From contig CM049317.1 of the NCBI GenBank assembly GCA_026874595.1, positions 44,294,401 through 44,358,400 of the forward strand: a stretch of DNA of 64,000 nt, given 5' to 3'. The position numbers and the translations under genes were made by a program. How positions within the stretch are numbered: the stretch's first letter is position 1; each line of letters begins with the position of its first letter. This document shows, one piece after another, positions 42,701 through 54,200 of the stretch. This stretch comes from Sipunculus nudus. Taxonomy: Eukaryota > Annelida > Sipuncula > Golfingiida > Sipunculidae. Below the pieces are notes generated by a model that did no database searches, was not told where the DNA came from, and was given only the letters and a program-made list of their open reading frames with translations.

Positions 42701-43760
42701 GGATATAAAATCATGATGTACCACAGTCAGAAGGTTGATGGGATGTAAAATCATGATGTACCACAGTCAGAAGATTGATGGGATATAAAATCATGATGTA
42801 CCACAGTCAGAAGGTTGATGGGATGTAAAATCATGATGTACCACAGTCAGAAGATTGATGGGATGTAAAATCATGATGTACCACAGTCAGAAGGTTGATG
42901 GGATGTAAAATCATGATGTACCACAGTCAGAAGGTTGATGGGATGTAAAATCATGATGTACCACAGTCAGAAGATTGATGGGATATAAAATCATGATGTA
43001 CCACAGTCAGAAGGTTGATGGGATGTAAAATCATGATGTACCACAGTCAGAAGATTGATGGGATTTAAAATCATGATGTACCACAGTCAGAAGATTGATG
43101 GGATATAAAATCATGATGTACCACAGTCAGAAGGTTGATGGGATGTAAAATCATGATGTACCACAGTCAGAAGATTGATGGGATGTAAAATCATGATGTA
43201 CCACAGTCAGAAGGTTGATGGGATGTAAAATCATGATGTACCACAGTCAGAAGGTTGATGGGATGTAAAATCATGATGTACCACAGTCAGAAGGTTGATG
43301 GTATGTAAAATCATGATGTACCACAGTCAGAAGGTTGATGGGATGTAAAATCATGATGTACCACAGTCTGAAGGTTGATGGGATGTAAAATAATGATGTA
43401 CCACAGTCAGAAGGTTTATGGGATGTAAAATCATGATGTACCACAGTCAGAAGGTTGATGGGATGTAAAATAATGATGTACTACAGTCAGAAGGTTGATG
43501 GGATGTAAAATAATTATGTACCACAGTCAGAAGGTTGATGGGATGTAATATAATGATGTACCACAGTGAGAAGATTGATGGGATGTAAAATGTTGATGTA
43601 CCACAGTCAGAAGGTTAATGGGATGTAAAATCATGATGTACCACAGTGAGAAGATTGATGGGATGTAAAATAATGATGTACCACAGTCAGAAGGTTGATG
43701 GGATGTAAAATAATGATGGAACACAGTCAGAAGGTTGATGGGATGTAAAATCATGATGTA
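39800..43760 (+). repeat. 1,600-bp higher-order repeat, about 2.5 copies
   Basis: Markers recur every 1,600 bp (40 monomers): GGATTTAAAATC at 39,861, 41,461 and 43,061; AAGGTTTATG at 40,211, 41,811 and 43,411; and TGTTGATGTA at 40,391, 41,991 and 43,591. A second spacing of 1,680 bp applies to ATGTATCACAG (40,601 and 42,281) and GGATATTAAATC (40,781 and 42,461), so two monomers differ between copies. Limits are approximate. Confidence 0.85.
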
Positions 43761-46700
43761 CCACAGTCAGAAGGTTGATGGGATGTAAAATAATGATGTA
43801 CCACAGTCAAAAGATTGATGGGATGTAAAATCATGATGTACCACAGTCAGAAGGTTGATGGGATGTAAAATAATGATGAACCCCAGTCAGAAGATTGATG
43901 TGATGTAAAATAATGATGTACCACAGTGAGAAGGTTGATGGGATGTAATATAATGATGTACCACAGTCAGAAGGTTGATGGGATGTAAAATCATGATGTA
44001 CCACAGTCAGAAGGTTGATGGGATGTAAAATAATGATGTACCACAGTCAGAAGGTTGATGGGATGTAAAATAATGATGTACCACAGTCAGAAGTTTGATG
44101 GGATGTAATATAATGATGTACCACAGTGAGAAGATTGATGGGATGTAAAATCATGATGTACCACAGTCAGAAGGTTGATGGGATGTAAAATCATGATGTA
44201 CCACAGTCAGAAGATTGATGGGATGTAAAATAATGATGTACCACCGTCAGAAGGTTGATGGGATGTAAAATAATGATGGAACACAGTCAGAAGGTTGATG
44301 GGATGTAAAATCATGATGTACCACAGTCAGAAGGTTGATGGGATGTAAAATAATGATGTACCACAGTCAGAAGATTGATGGGATGTAAAATCATGATGTA
44401 CCACAGTCAGAAGGTTGATGGGATGTAAAATAATGATGTACCACAGTCAGAAGATTGATGTGATGTAAAATAATGATGTACCACAGTCAGAAGGTTGATG
44501 GGATGTAAAATAATGATGTACCACAGTCAGAAGGTTGATGGGATGTAAAATAATGATGTACCACAGTCAGAAGATTGATGTGATGTAAAATAATGATGTT
44601 ACACAGTCAGAAGGTTGATGGGATGTAATATAATGATGTTCCACAGTGAGAAGAGTGATGGGATGTAAAATCATGATGTACCACAGTCAGAAGGTTGATG
44701 GGATGTAAAATCATGATGTACCACAGTCACAAGATTGATGGGATGTAATATAATGATGTACCACAGTCAGAAGATTGATGGGATGTAAAATAATGATGTA
44801 CCACAGTCAGAAGGTTGATGGGATGTAAAATCATGATGTACCACAGTCAGAAGGTTGATGGGATGTAAAATCATGATGTACCACAGTCAGAAGATTGATG
44901 GGATATAAAATCATGATGTACCACAGTCAGAAGGTTGATGGGATGTAAAATCATGATGTACCACAGTCAGAAGATTGATGGGATGTAAAATCATGATGTA
45001 CCACAGTCAGAAGATTGATGGGATGTAAAATCATGATGTACCACAGTCAGAAGATTGATGGGATGTAAAATCATGTAGTACCACAGTCAGAAGATTGATG
45101 GGATGTAAAATCATGATGTACCACAGTCAGAAGGTTGATGGGATATAAAATTATGATGTACCACAGTCAGAAGGTTGATGGGATGTAAAATCATGATGTA
45201 CCACAGTCAGAAGATTGATGGGATATAAAATCATGATGTACCACAGTCAGAAGGTTGATGGGATGTAAAATCATGATGTACCACAGTCAGAAGATTGAAG
45301 GGATGTAAAATCATGATGTACCACAGTCAGAAGGTTGATGGGATGTAAAATCATGATGTACCACAGTCAGAAGGTTGATGGGATGTAAAATCATGATGTA
45401 CCACAGTCAGAAGATTGATGGGATATAAAATCATGATGTACCACAGTCAGAAGGTTGATGGGATGTAAAATCATGATGTACCACAGTCAGAAGATTGATG
45501 GGATGTAAAATCATGATGTACCACAGTCAGAAGATTGATGGGATATAAAATCATGATGTACCACAGTCAGAAGGTTGATGGGATGTAAAATCATGATGTA
45601 CCACAGTCAGAAGGTTGATGGGATGTAAAATCATGATGTACCACAGTCAGAAGGTTGATGGGATGTAAAATCATGATGTACCACAGTCAGAAGGTTGATG
45701 GGATGTAAAATCATGATGTTCCACAGTCAGAAGGTTGATGGGATGTAAAATCATGATGTACCACAGTCATAAGGTTGATGGGATGTAAAATCATGATGTA
45801 CCACAGTCAGAAGGTTGATGGGATGTAAAATAATGATGTACCACAGTCAGAAGGTTGATGGGATGTAAAATCATGATGTACCACAGTCAGAAGGTTGATG
45901 GGATGTAAAATAATGATGTACTACAGTCAGAAGGTTGATGGGATGTAAAATAATTATGTACCACAGTCAGAAGGTTGATGGGATGTAATATAATGATGTA
46001 CCACAGTGAGAAGATTGATGGGATGTAAAATCATGATGTACCACAATCAGAAGGTTAATGGGATGTAAAATCATGATGTACCACAGTCAGAAGATTGATG
46101 GGATGTAAAATAATGATGTACCACAGTCAGAAGGTTGATGGGATGTAAAATCATGATGTACCACAGTCAGAAGGTTGATGGGATGTAAAATCATGATGTA
46201 CCACAGTCAGAAGGTTGATGGGATGTAAAATAATGATGTACCACAGTCAAAAGATTGATGGGATGTAAAATAATGATGTACCACAGTCAGAAGGTTGATG
46301 GGATGTAAAATAATGATGAACCACAGTCAGAAGATTGATGTGATGTAAAATAATTATGTACCACAGTGAGAAGGTTGATGGGATGTAATATAATGATGTA
46401 CCACAGTCAGAAGGTTGATGGGATGTAAAATCATGATGTACCACAGTCAGAAGGTTGATGGGATGTAAAATAATGATGTACCAGAGTCAGAAGGTTGATG
46501 GGATGTAAAATAATGATGTACCACAGTCAGAAGTTTGATGGGATGTAATATAATGATGTACCACAGTGAGAAGATTGATGGGATGTAAAATCATGATGTA
46601 CCACAGTCAGAAGGTTGATGGGATGTAAAATCATGATGTACCACAGTCAGAAGATTGATGGGATGTAAAATAATGATGTACCACTGTCAGAAGGTTGATG

Positions 46701-48194
46701 GGATGTAAAATAATGATGTACCACAGTCAGAAGGTTGATGGGATGTAAAATCATGATGTACCACAGTCAGAAGGTTGATGGGATGTAAAATCATGATGTA
46801 CCACAGTCAAAAGATTGATGGGATGTAAAATCATGATGTACCACAGTCAGAAGGTTGATGGGATGTAAAATAAAGATGTACCACAGTCAGAAGATTGATG
46901 TGATGTAAAATAATGATGTACCACAGTCAGAAGGTTGATGGGATGTAAAATAATGATGTACCACAGTCAGAAGGTTGATGGGATGTAAAATAATGATGTA
47001 CCACAGTCAGAAGATTGATGTGATGTAAAATAATGATGTTACACAGTCAGAAGGTTGATGGGATGTAATATAATGATGTTCCACAGTGAGAAGATTGATG
47101 GGATGTAAAATCATGATGTACCACAGTCAGAAGGTTGATGGGATGTAAAATCATGATGTACCACAGTCAGAAGATTGATGGGATGTAATATAATGATGTA
47201 CCACAGTCAGAAGATTGATGGGATGTAAAATAATGATGTACCACAGTGAGAAGGTTGATGGGATGTAAAATCATAATGTAACACAGTCAGAAGGTTGATG
47301 GGATGTAATTTAATGATGTAACACAGTCAGAAGGTTGATGGGATGTAATTTAATGATGTACCACAGTCAGAAGATTGATGGGATGTAAAATCATGATGTA
47401 CCACAGTCAGAAGGTTGATGGGATGTAAAATCATGTAGTACCACAGTCAGAAGATTGATGGGATGTAAAATAATGATGTACCACAGTCAGAAGGTTGATG
47501 GGATGTAAAATCATGATGTACCACAGTGAGAAGGTTGATGGGATGTAAAATCATGATGTACCATAGTCAGAAGATTGATGTGATGTAAAATAATGATGTA
47601 CCACAGTCAGAAGATTGATGGGATGTAAAATCATGATGTACCACAGTCAGAAGATTGATGGGATGTAAAATCATGATGTACCACAGTCAGAAGATTGATG
47701 TGATGTAAAATAATGATGTAACACAGTCAGAAGGTTGATGGGATGTAAAATAATGATGTACCACAGTCAAAAGATTGATGGGATGTAAAATAATGATGTA
47801 ACACAGTCAGAAGGTTGATGGGATATAAAGAAATGATGTGTCACAGTGAAAAGATTGATGGTATGAAAAATAATGATGTAACACAGTCAGAAGTTTGATG
47901 GGATGTAAAATAATGATGTACCACAGTCAGAAGATTGATGGGATGTAAAATAATGATGTACCACAGTCAGAAGATAGATGGGATGTAAAATCATGATGTA
48001 CCACAGTCAGAAGATTGATGGGATGTAAAATCATGATGTACCACAGTCAGAAGGTTGATGGGATATAAAATAATGATGTACCACAGTCAGAAGATTGATG
48101 GGATATAAAATAATGATGTACCACAGTCAGAAGATTGATGTGATGTAAAATAATGATGGAACACAGTCAGAAGGTTGAAGGGATGTAAAATCAT

Positions 48195-48202
48195 GATGTA
48201 CC
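48195..48202 (+). repeat. Left target-site duplication, GATGTACC
   Basis: These are the last eight bases of array sequence before the element. The next monomer base should be A but is C. The same octamer at 60,285-60,292 opens the resumed array. Confidence 0.88.
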
Positions 48203-48229
48203 CATATATGCGGGGAACTGTCGGTTTTC
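48203..48229 (+). repeat. Left terminal inverted repeat
   Basis: This pairs with 60,258-60,284 on the opposite strand. The inner 20 bases (48,210-48,229), GCGGGGAACTGTCGGTTTTC, are a perfect match. In the outer seven, positions 1, 3 and 7 differ (CATATAT against GAGATAG). Confidence 0.92.
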
Positions 48230-48532
48230 CAGACTTATCCCTGGGATTCTTTGCTACCATTGCGCATAGCCCGGCACAACGCGCACTCAGCTTCCACTCA
48301 CTTTGCTACCATTCTGCTCTCAGCGGCTATTCAGCGCAAAGTGCGCGGTAGCAAATGGCAGTCGCACAGTAGCATTTGCTACTCTTGTGCATAGCTTGCC
48401 ACATCGCGCACTGAACAGCCACCGGACTTGCTACCATCAGGCACAGACCGGCTCGTAGCGCAAAGTGCGCGGTAGCAAATCAGACCTGCCCGGTAGCAAG
48501 TGGCTGTCATTGCTACCAATGGGAACTATGAA

Positions 48533-48546
48533 TTTGCGATCGCAAA
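48533..48546. repeat. 14-bp perfect palindrome
   Basis: TTTGCGATCGCAAA is identical to its reverse complement. It recurs at 48,941-48,954 in the same repeat context. Confidence 0.85.
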
Positions 48547-48940
48547 ATCTGCTACTGTTGACGTAGTGCAAGTCTTTGCTGGCAGATGTCGCTCGGACAG
48601 GAACACTCAAAGCAATATGCGCGGTAGCAATTAATAGTCGCAAAGTAGCAAACAGATATGCGCGGTAGCAAATGCCTTTGGTCATATTAAGCTGCGAGCG
48701 CAATGCGCAATGTACGCGATAGCAAAACGTAGTGCAAGTCTTTGCTGCCAGGGGTCGCTCGGACAGGAACACTCAAAGCAATATGCGCGGTAGCAATAAA
48801 CAGTCGCAAAGTAGCAAACAGATATGCACGGTAGCAAATGCCTTTGGTCATATTAGGCTGCGATCGCAATGCGCAATGTGCGCGGTAGCAAAAAGACCTG
48901 CGCGGTCGCAACCCACTGCGACCGCAATGGGGACTAAGAA

Positions 48941-48954
48941 TTTGCGATCGCAAA
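48941..48954. repeat. 14-bp perfect palindrome, second copy
   Basis: The same TTTGCGATCGCAAA as at 48,533, upstream of the third copy of the ACGTAGTGCAAGTC unit. Confidence 0.85.
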
Positions 48955-49118
48955 ATCTGCTACTGTTGACGTAGTGCAAGTCTTTGCTGCCAGAGGTCGC
49001 TCGGACAGGAACACTCAAAGCAATATGCGCGGTAGCAATTAACAGTCGCAAAGTAGCAAACAGATATGCGCGGTAGCAAATGCCTTTGGTCATATTAAGC
49101 TGCGATCGCAGTGCGCAT

Positions 49119-49325
49119 TTCACCGAAAACTCTACTAACCGTTCATATGTATATGGCGTAATTTATTCTTCATTTAACAAGATGCCCGCTCAAACATTGT
49201 ATAGAAGCATGTGTGTAGGAAATTTATTTAAGTTGAAAGGATTGTATAATAATATACTGAGTACACACCATATATTAAGCTATGTAATGTCAACGAGTCG
49301 TAGTATTATGACTGTTTATAATGCC
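49119..49325. other. Unique spacer inside the element
   Basis: About 200 bp of AT-rich sequence separates the left subterminal zone from the 77-bp satellite. I see no repeat or gene in it. Confidence 0.6.
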
Positions 49326-52300
49326 CCGTATCCCGGATAAAGCACATATTATTAGTGACACAGACTTACTGGGGTGTTTCATGCCAGAAGGGTTAGGGAC
49401 TTGTACCCCCGATACAGCATATATTAACAGTGACAAACACTTAGCGGAGTAATTCATGCCCAAAGGGTTAGGGTAACCCGTATCCCGGATATAACATATA
49501 TGAATAGTCACTAACACTTACTGGAGTATTTCATGCGTGAAGGTTTAGGGTAACCCGTATCCCGGATATAGCACATTTTAATAATGACTAACAATTACTG
49601 GAGTACTTCATGCCCGAAGGGTAAGGGTAACCCGTATCCTGGACATAGCATATATTAATAGTGACAAACACTTACTGGAGTATTTCATGCCCGAAGGGTT
49701 CAGGTAACCCGTACCCATGATATAGCATATATTAATAATGACAAACATTTCCCGGATATAGCATATATTGATAGTGACAAACACTTACGGGAGTATTTCA
49801 TGCCCGAAAGGTTAGGCTAACCCCTATCCTGGATATAGTATATATTAACAGTGACACACACTTACAGGAGTTTTCATGCCCGAAGGGTTAGGGTAACCCG
49901 CATCCCGGATACAGCTTATATCAATATGGACAACAATTTACTGGATTATTTCATGCCCGAGGGTTAGGGTAGCCCGTATCCCGGATATAGCATATATGAA
50001 TAGTCACTAACACTTACTGGAGTATTTCATGCCCGAAGGGTTAGGGTAACCCGTATCCCGGATATAGCATATATGAATAGTAACAAACACTTACTGGAGT
50101 ATTTCATGCTCGAAGGGTTAGGGTAACCCGTATCCAGGATATTGCATATATGAATAGTCACAAACACTTACTGGAGTATTTCATGCCCGAAGGGTTAGGG
50201 TAACCCGTATCCCGGATATAGCATATATGAATAGTCACAAACACTTACTGGAGTATTTCATGCTCGAAGGGTTAGGGTATAGCACATATTAATAATGGCA
50301 AACAATTACTGGGGTACTTCATGCCCGAAGGGTTAGGGTAACCCGTATCCCGGAAATAGCAAATATCAATAGGGACAACAACTTACTGGATTATTTCATG
50401 CCCGAAGGGTTAGGGTAACCCGTATCCCGGATATAGCACATATTAATAATGGAAAACATCTACTGGGGTAATTCATGCCCGAAGCGTTAGGGTAACCCGT
50501 ACCCCCGATATAGCATAAAACCCGTATCCCGGGTATAGCCCGTATCAATAATGACAAACAATTACTGGAGTATTTCATGCCCGAAGGGTTAGGGTAACCC
50601 GTATCCTGGATATAGCATATATTAATAGTGACACACACTTACTGGAGTTTTTCATGCCCGAAGGGTTAGGGTAACCCGCATCCTGGATACAGCATATATT
50701 AATAATGACAAACACGTACAAGAGTATTTTATTCCCAAAGGGTTTTGGTAACCCGTAACCCGGATATAGCACATATTAATAATGACAAACATCTACTGGA
50801 GTATATCATGCCCGAAGGGTTAAGGAAACCCGTATCCCGGATATAGCATATATGAATAGTTACAAACACTTGTTGGAGTATTTTATTCCCGAAGGGTTTG
50901 GGTAACCCGTATACCGGATATAGCATATATCTATAGTGACAAACACTTACTGGAGTATTTCATGCCGGAAGGGTTAGGGTAACCCCTATCCTGGATATAG
51001 CATATATTAATAGTGACACACACTTACAGGAGTATTTCATGCCCAAAGGGTTAGGGTAACCCGTATCCTGGATATAGCATATATTAATAGTGACACACAC
51101 AGGAGTATTTCATGCCCGAAGGGTTAGGGTAACCCGCATCACGGATACAGCATATATCAATAGGGACAACAACTTACTAGATTATTTCATGCCGAAGGGT
51201 TAGGGTAACCCGTATCCCGGATATAGCACATATCAATATGGACAACAACCTAGTGGATTATTTCATGCCCGAAGGGTTTACCCGTATCGAAGGGTTTAGG
51301 GTAACACGTATCCTGGATATAGCATATATTAATAGTGACACACACTTACAGGAGTATTTCATGCCCAAAGGGTTAGGGTAACCCGCATCCCGGATACAGC
51401 ATATATCAGTAGGGACAACAACTTACTGGATTATTTCATGCCCGAAGGGTTAGGGTAACCCGTATCCCGGATATAGCACATATTAATAATGGCAAACATC
51501 TACTGGGGTAATTCATGCCCGAAGCGTTAGGGTAACCCGTATCCCCGATATAGCATAAACCCGTATCCCGGGTATAGCACGTATCAATAATGACAAACAA
51601 TTACTGGAGTATTTCATGCCTGAAAGGTTAGGGTAACCCGTATCCTGGATATAGCATATATTAATAGTGACACACACTTACTGGAGTATTTCATGCCCGA
51701 AGGGTTAGGGTAACACGCATCCCGGATACAGCATATATTAATAATGACAAACACTTACAAGAGTATTTTATTCCCAAAGGGTTTGGGTAACCCGTAACCC
51801 GGATATAGCATATATCAATAGTGACAAACACTTACTGGAGTATTTCATGCCCGAAGGGTTAGGGTAACCCCTATCCCGGATATAGCATATATTGTAGTGA
51901 CAAACACTTACAGGAGTATTTCATGCCCGAAGGGTTATGGGGTAACCCGTATCCTGGATATAGCATATATTAATAGTGACAAACACTTACAGGAGTATTT
52001 CTTGCCCGAGATTTAGTGTAACCCGTATCCCGGATATAGCATATATTAATAGCGACAAACATTCGAGCTTTTCAGGCCGCGTGGGTTACGGTAACCTGTG
52101 TCACGGATATAACATATATGAATAGTCACAAACACTAACTGGAGTATTTCCTACCCGCTGGGTAACGTAGACCCGTTTACTGCATATAGCGTATATTAAT
52201 AGTGACAAACACTTACAGGAGTATTTCTTGCCCGAGATTTAGTGTAACCCGTATCCCGGATATAGCATATATTAATAGCGACAAACATTCGAGCTTTTCA

Positions 52301-53440
52301 GGCCGCGTGGGTTACGGTAACCTGTGTCACGGATATAGCATATATGAATAGTCACAAACACTAACTGGAGTATTTCCTACCCGCTGGGTAACGTAGACCC
52401 GTTTACTGCATATAGCGTATATTAATAGTGACAAATACTTACAGGAATATTTCATGCCCGAGGGGTTAGGGTAACCCTTATCCTGGATACAGCATATATT
52501 AATAGCGACAAACATTCGAGCTTTTCACGCCGCGTGGGTTACGGTAACCTGTGTCACGGATATAGCATATATGAATAGTCACAAACACTAACTGGAGTAT
52601 TACATACCCGCTGGGTAACGTAGACTCGTTTACTGCATATAGCATATATGAATAGTCACAAACACTTACTGGAGCATTTCATACCCGATGGGTTTCGTTA
52701 ACCCGTATCCTGGATATAGCGTATATTAATAGTGACAAATACTTACAGGAGGATTTCATGCCCGAAGGGTCAGGGTTACCCGTATCCCTGATATAGTATA
52801 CATAATAGTGACAAACACTTACTGGAGTATTTCATGTCCGAAGGGTTAGGGTAACCCGTATACCGGATATAGCATATATTAAAACTGACAAACACTTACT
52901 TGAGTATTTCATGCCCGAAGGGTTGGCGTAACCCGTATCCCGGATATAGCATATATTAATAGTGACACACACTTACTGGAGTATTTCATGCCCGAAGGGT
53001 TAGGGTAACCCGCATCCCGGATACAGCATATAATAATAATGACAAACACTTACAAGAGTATTTTATTCCCAAAGGGTTTGGGTAACCCGTAACCCGGCAA
53101 ATAGCATATATCAATAGTGACAAAGACTTACTGGAGTATTTCATGCGAGAAGGGTTAGGGTAACCCCTATCCCGGATATAGCATATATTGATAGTGACAA
53201 ACACTTACAGGGTAACCCGTATCCCCGATATAGCATAAAACCCGTATCCCGGGTATAGCACGTATCAATAATGACAAACACTTACTGGAGCATTTCAAGC
53301 CTGAAGGGTTAGGGTAACCCGTATCCCGGATATAGCATATATTAATAGTCACAAACACTTACTGGAGTATGTCATGCCCGAAGGGTTAGGGTAACCCGTA
53401 TACCGGATATAGCATATATTAAAACTGACAAACACTTACT
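49326..53440 (+). repeat. 77-bp satellite inside the element
   Basis: About 53 head-to-tail monomers; 50,041-50,117 shows one. Each usually holds GGGTTAGGGTAACCC, in which GGGTTA and TAACCC are reverse complements around GGG, followed by TATCCCGGATA, a dyad with a single central base. The remainder is AT-rich, with CATATATTAATAGTGACAAA, CACTTACTGGAGTATTTC and ATGCCCGAA. One TTAGGG hexamer per monomer matches the usual animal telomere unit but is not tandem, so this is not a telomere. Truncated and expanded monomers occur, for example near 49,747, 50,275, 50,520 and 53,210. Minus-strand frames of 62-80 codons are repeat translations. Confidence 0.96.
52001..52651 (+). repeat. 226-bp higher-order unit of the 77-bp satellite
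   Basis: Three diverged monomers move as a block. CTTGCCCGAGATTTAGTG occurs at 52,001 and 52,227, and AGCGACAAACATTCGAGC at 52,051, 52,277 and 52,503, both at 226-bp spacing. The unit also carries GCCGCGTGGGTTACGG and CCCGCTGGGTAACGTAGACC variants not seen elsewhere in the array. Confidence 0.88.
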
Positions 53441-53594
53441 TGATTTTATAAAGGTTAAATTTTAACAATAACATCCGAAAATATTTCGGTTTATAATATA
53501 CATGAAATAACTGATTTTTAAAATTCTATTAATAAATTTATTCACGACAGCATTCAGGAATACAATTTCAAAGTATTTGCACTCGCATTTACAT

Positions 53595-54200
53595 ACTTTG
53601 GAAGTGGTTTTGTTAGCGGGGTTTTAATTTTCGCCTTTTTAGCGGCAGGTACATTTGCGCTAAAATCAGAACACGCGTAAATTCCATGCGATGGTTCGGC
53701 AAATTACACCGTTCTCGCCTGATACACAGTCATGTGGGCCTAGTAATCCCGCCATCGAGTTCGCTTTCGTTGAGGTTTCTTTTACCAGATTGTTAAAGAA
53801 GTCATATTGTCGTAAGACTTCCTAGCAAGTGATTTCTCGAAAGACCTCTTTCCTTTATAGTGATTCGTAGAAACAATTTTGAAACAATAAGGAGCTTTTT
53901 AAGACACCCATAGCCTTCCCATATAGCTTTGAAGTACGGCTGAGCTGAGAAAGACCAGCGACTGTTGTCAGTTCTGTTTGTTGTCCTGACATATACTTGG
54001 CTGCTTCTGGTTAGTATTATTGTAGATAATTTGTTAGGTGGGATGTAGGTTACTTCATAAACCTACCTGTTATTAATATCTTAATTTTTGAAACACCATT
54101 TATTACCTTACGGATTTGCGCGAAAATCCTAAATGCGCCAATGCCATGAAATGACAAATGCGCGATAATACAAATACGGCAAATTAACCACTTCCACAGT
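53595..54200. mobile_element. Nested MITE-like relic
   Basis: Ends are inverted at 14 of 15 bases: ACTTTGGAAGTGGTT (53,595-53,609) against the reverse complement of AACCACTTCCACAGT (54,186-54,200). Inside both ends lie words such as TTAATTTTCGCC, TTTGCGC and GCGCGAAAATC arranged in opposite orientation. This resembles the GCGAAAAT-rich short inverted-repeat elements common in mollusc genomes, recalled from memory and not checked. CAT flanks both sides and may be a 3-bp target duplication. The middle is unrelated sequence, so the two ends could also be separate fragments. Confidence 0.4.

Larger units (their letters stand above)
11561..48202 (+). repeat. Homogeneous 40-bp minisatellite array, left part
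   Basis: About 916 near-identical head-to-tail copies; 12,301-12,340 shows one unit. Most variation falls at four places: AAGA/AAGGTTG, GGATG/GGATATAAA, AATC/AATAATG and CATGATG/CATGTAGTACC. Rarer copies carry indels, for example a 39-bp unit near 14,425 and again near 16,785. The C form contains the palindrome ATCATGAT, which the A form lacks. The array is non-coding: minus-strand open frames of up to 75 codons arise only because 40 is not a multiple of three and some monomers lack a stop in a given phase. The right end is cut by the transposon at 48,203 and the array resumes at 60,285. Confidence 0.99.
48230..49118. repeat. Left subterminal repeat zone with GGTAGCAA motifs
   Basis: This GC-richer stretch carries ten direct GGTAGCAA copies (starting at 48,347, 48,471, 48,492, 48,623, 48,664, 48,789, 48,830, 48,884, 49,031 and 49,072). 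It also has four inverted TTGCTACC copies (48,251, 48,303, 48,428 and 48,510). Two longer repeats underlie it: a roughly 125-bp imperfect duplication (48,251 and 48,376 onward) and a unit starting at ACGTAGTGCAAGTC at 48,561, 48,727 and 48,969. Minus-strand open frames of 88-111 codons here overlap each other and follow the repeat, so they are not taken as genes. Subterminal repeats of this kind bind transposase in hAT and CACTA elements; that role is inference here. Confidence 0.85.

Noticed and set aside
12295-46444. Recurrent minus-strand open frames of 61-75 codons in the 40-bp array (CGTSLFYIPS-type peptides)
   Set aside because: They are translations of the monomer. Because 40 is not a multiple of three, the peptide repeats every 120 bp, and stops appear whenever a TGA-containing monomer falls in phase. 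There are no starts, splice sites or frame preservation through monomer indels.
8868-48202. CRISPR array
   Set aside because: Monomers are contiguous with no unique spacers, and the context is eukaryotic.
48437-49123. Overlapping minus-strand frames of 88-111 codons plus a plus-strand frame of 80 codons
   Set aside because: They lie on the subterminal repeat units, overlap each other in several frames, and repeat the same peptide because the DNA is repeated.
49290-53358. Minus-strand frames with NICYIRDTGYPNPSGMK-type peptides
   Set aside because: Translations of the 77-bp satellite. Frame is lost at each monomer because 77 is not a multiple of three.
49326-53440. Interstitial telomere
   Set aside because: TTAGGG occurs once per 77-bp monomer and never as tandem hexamers.
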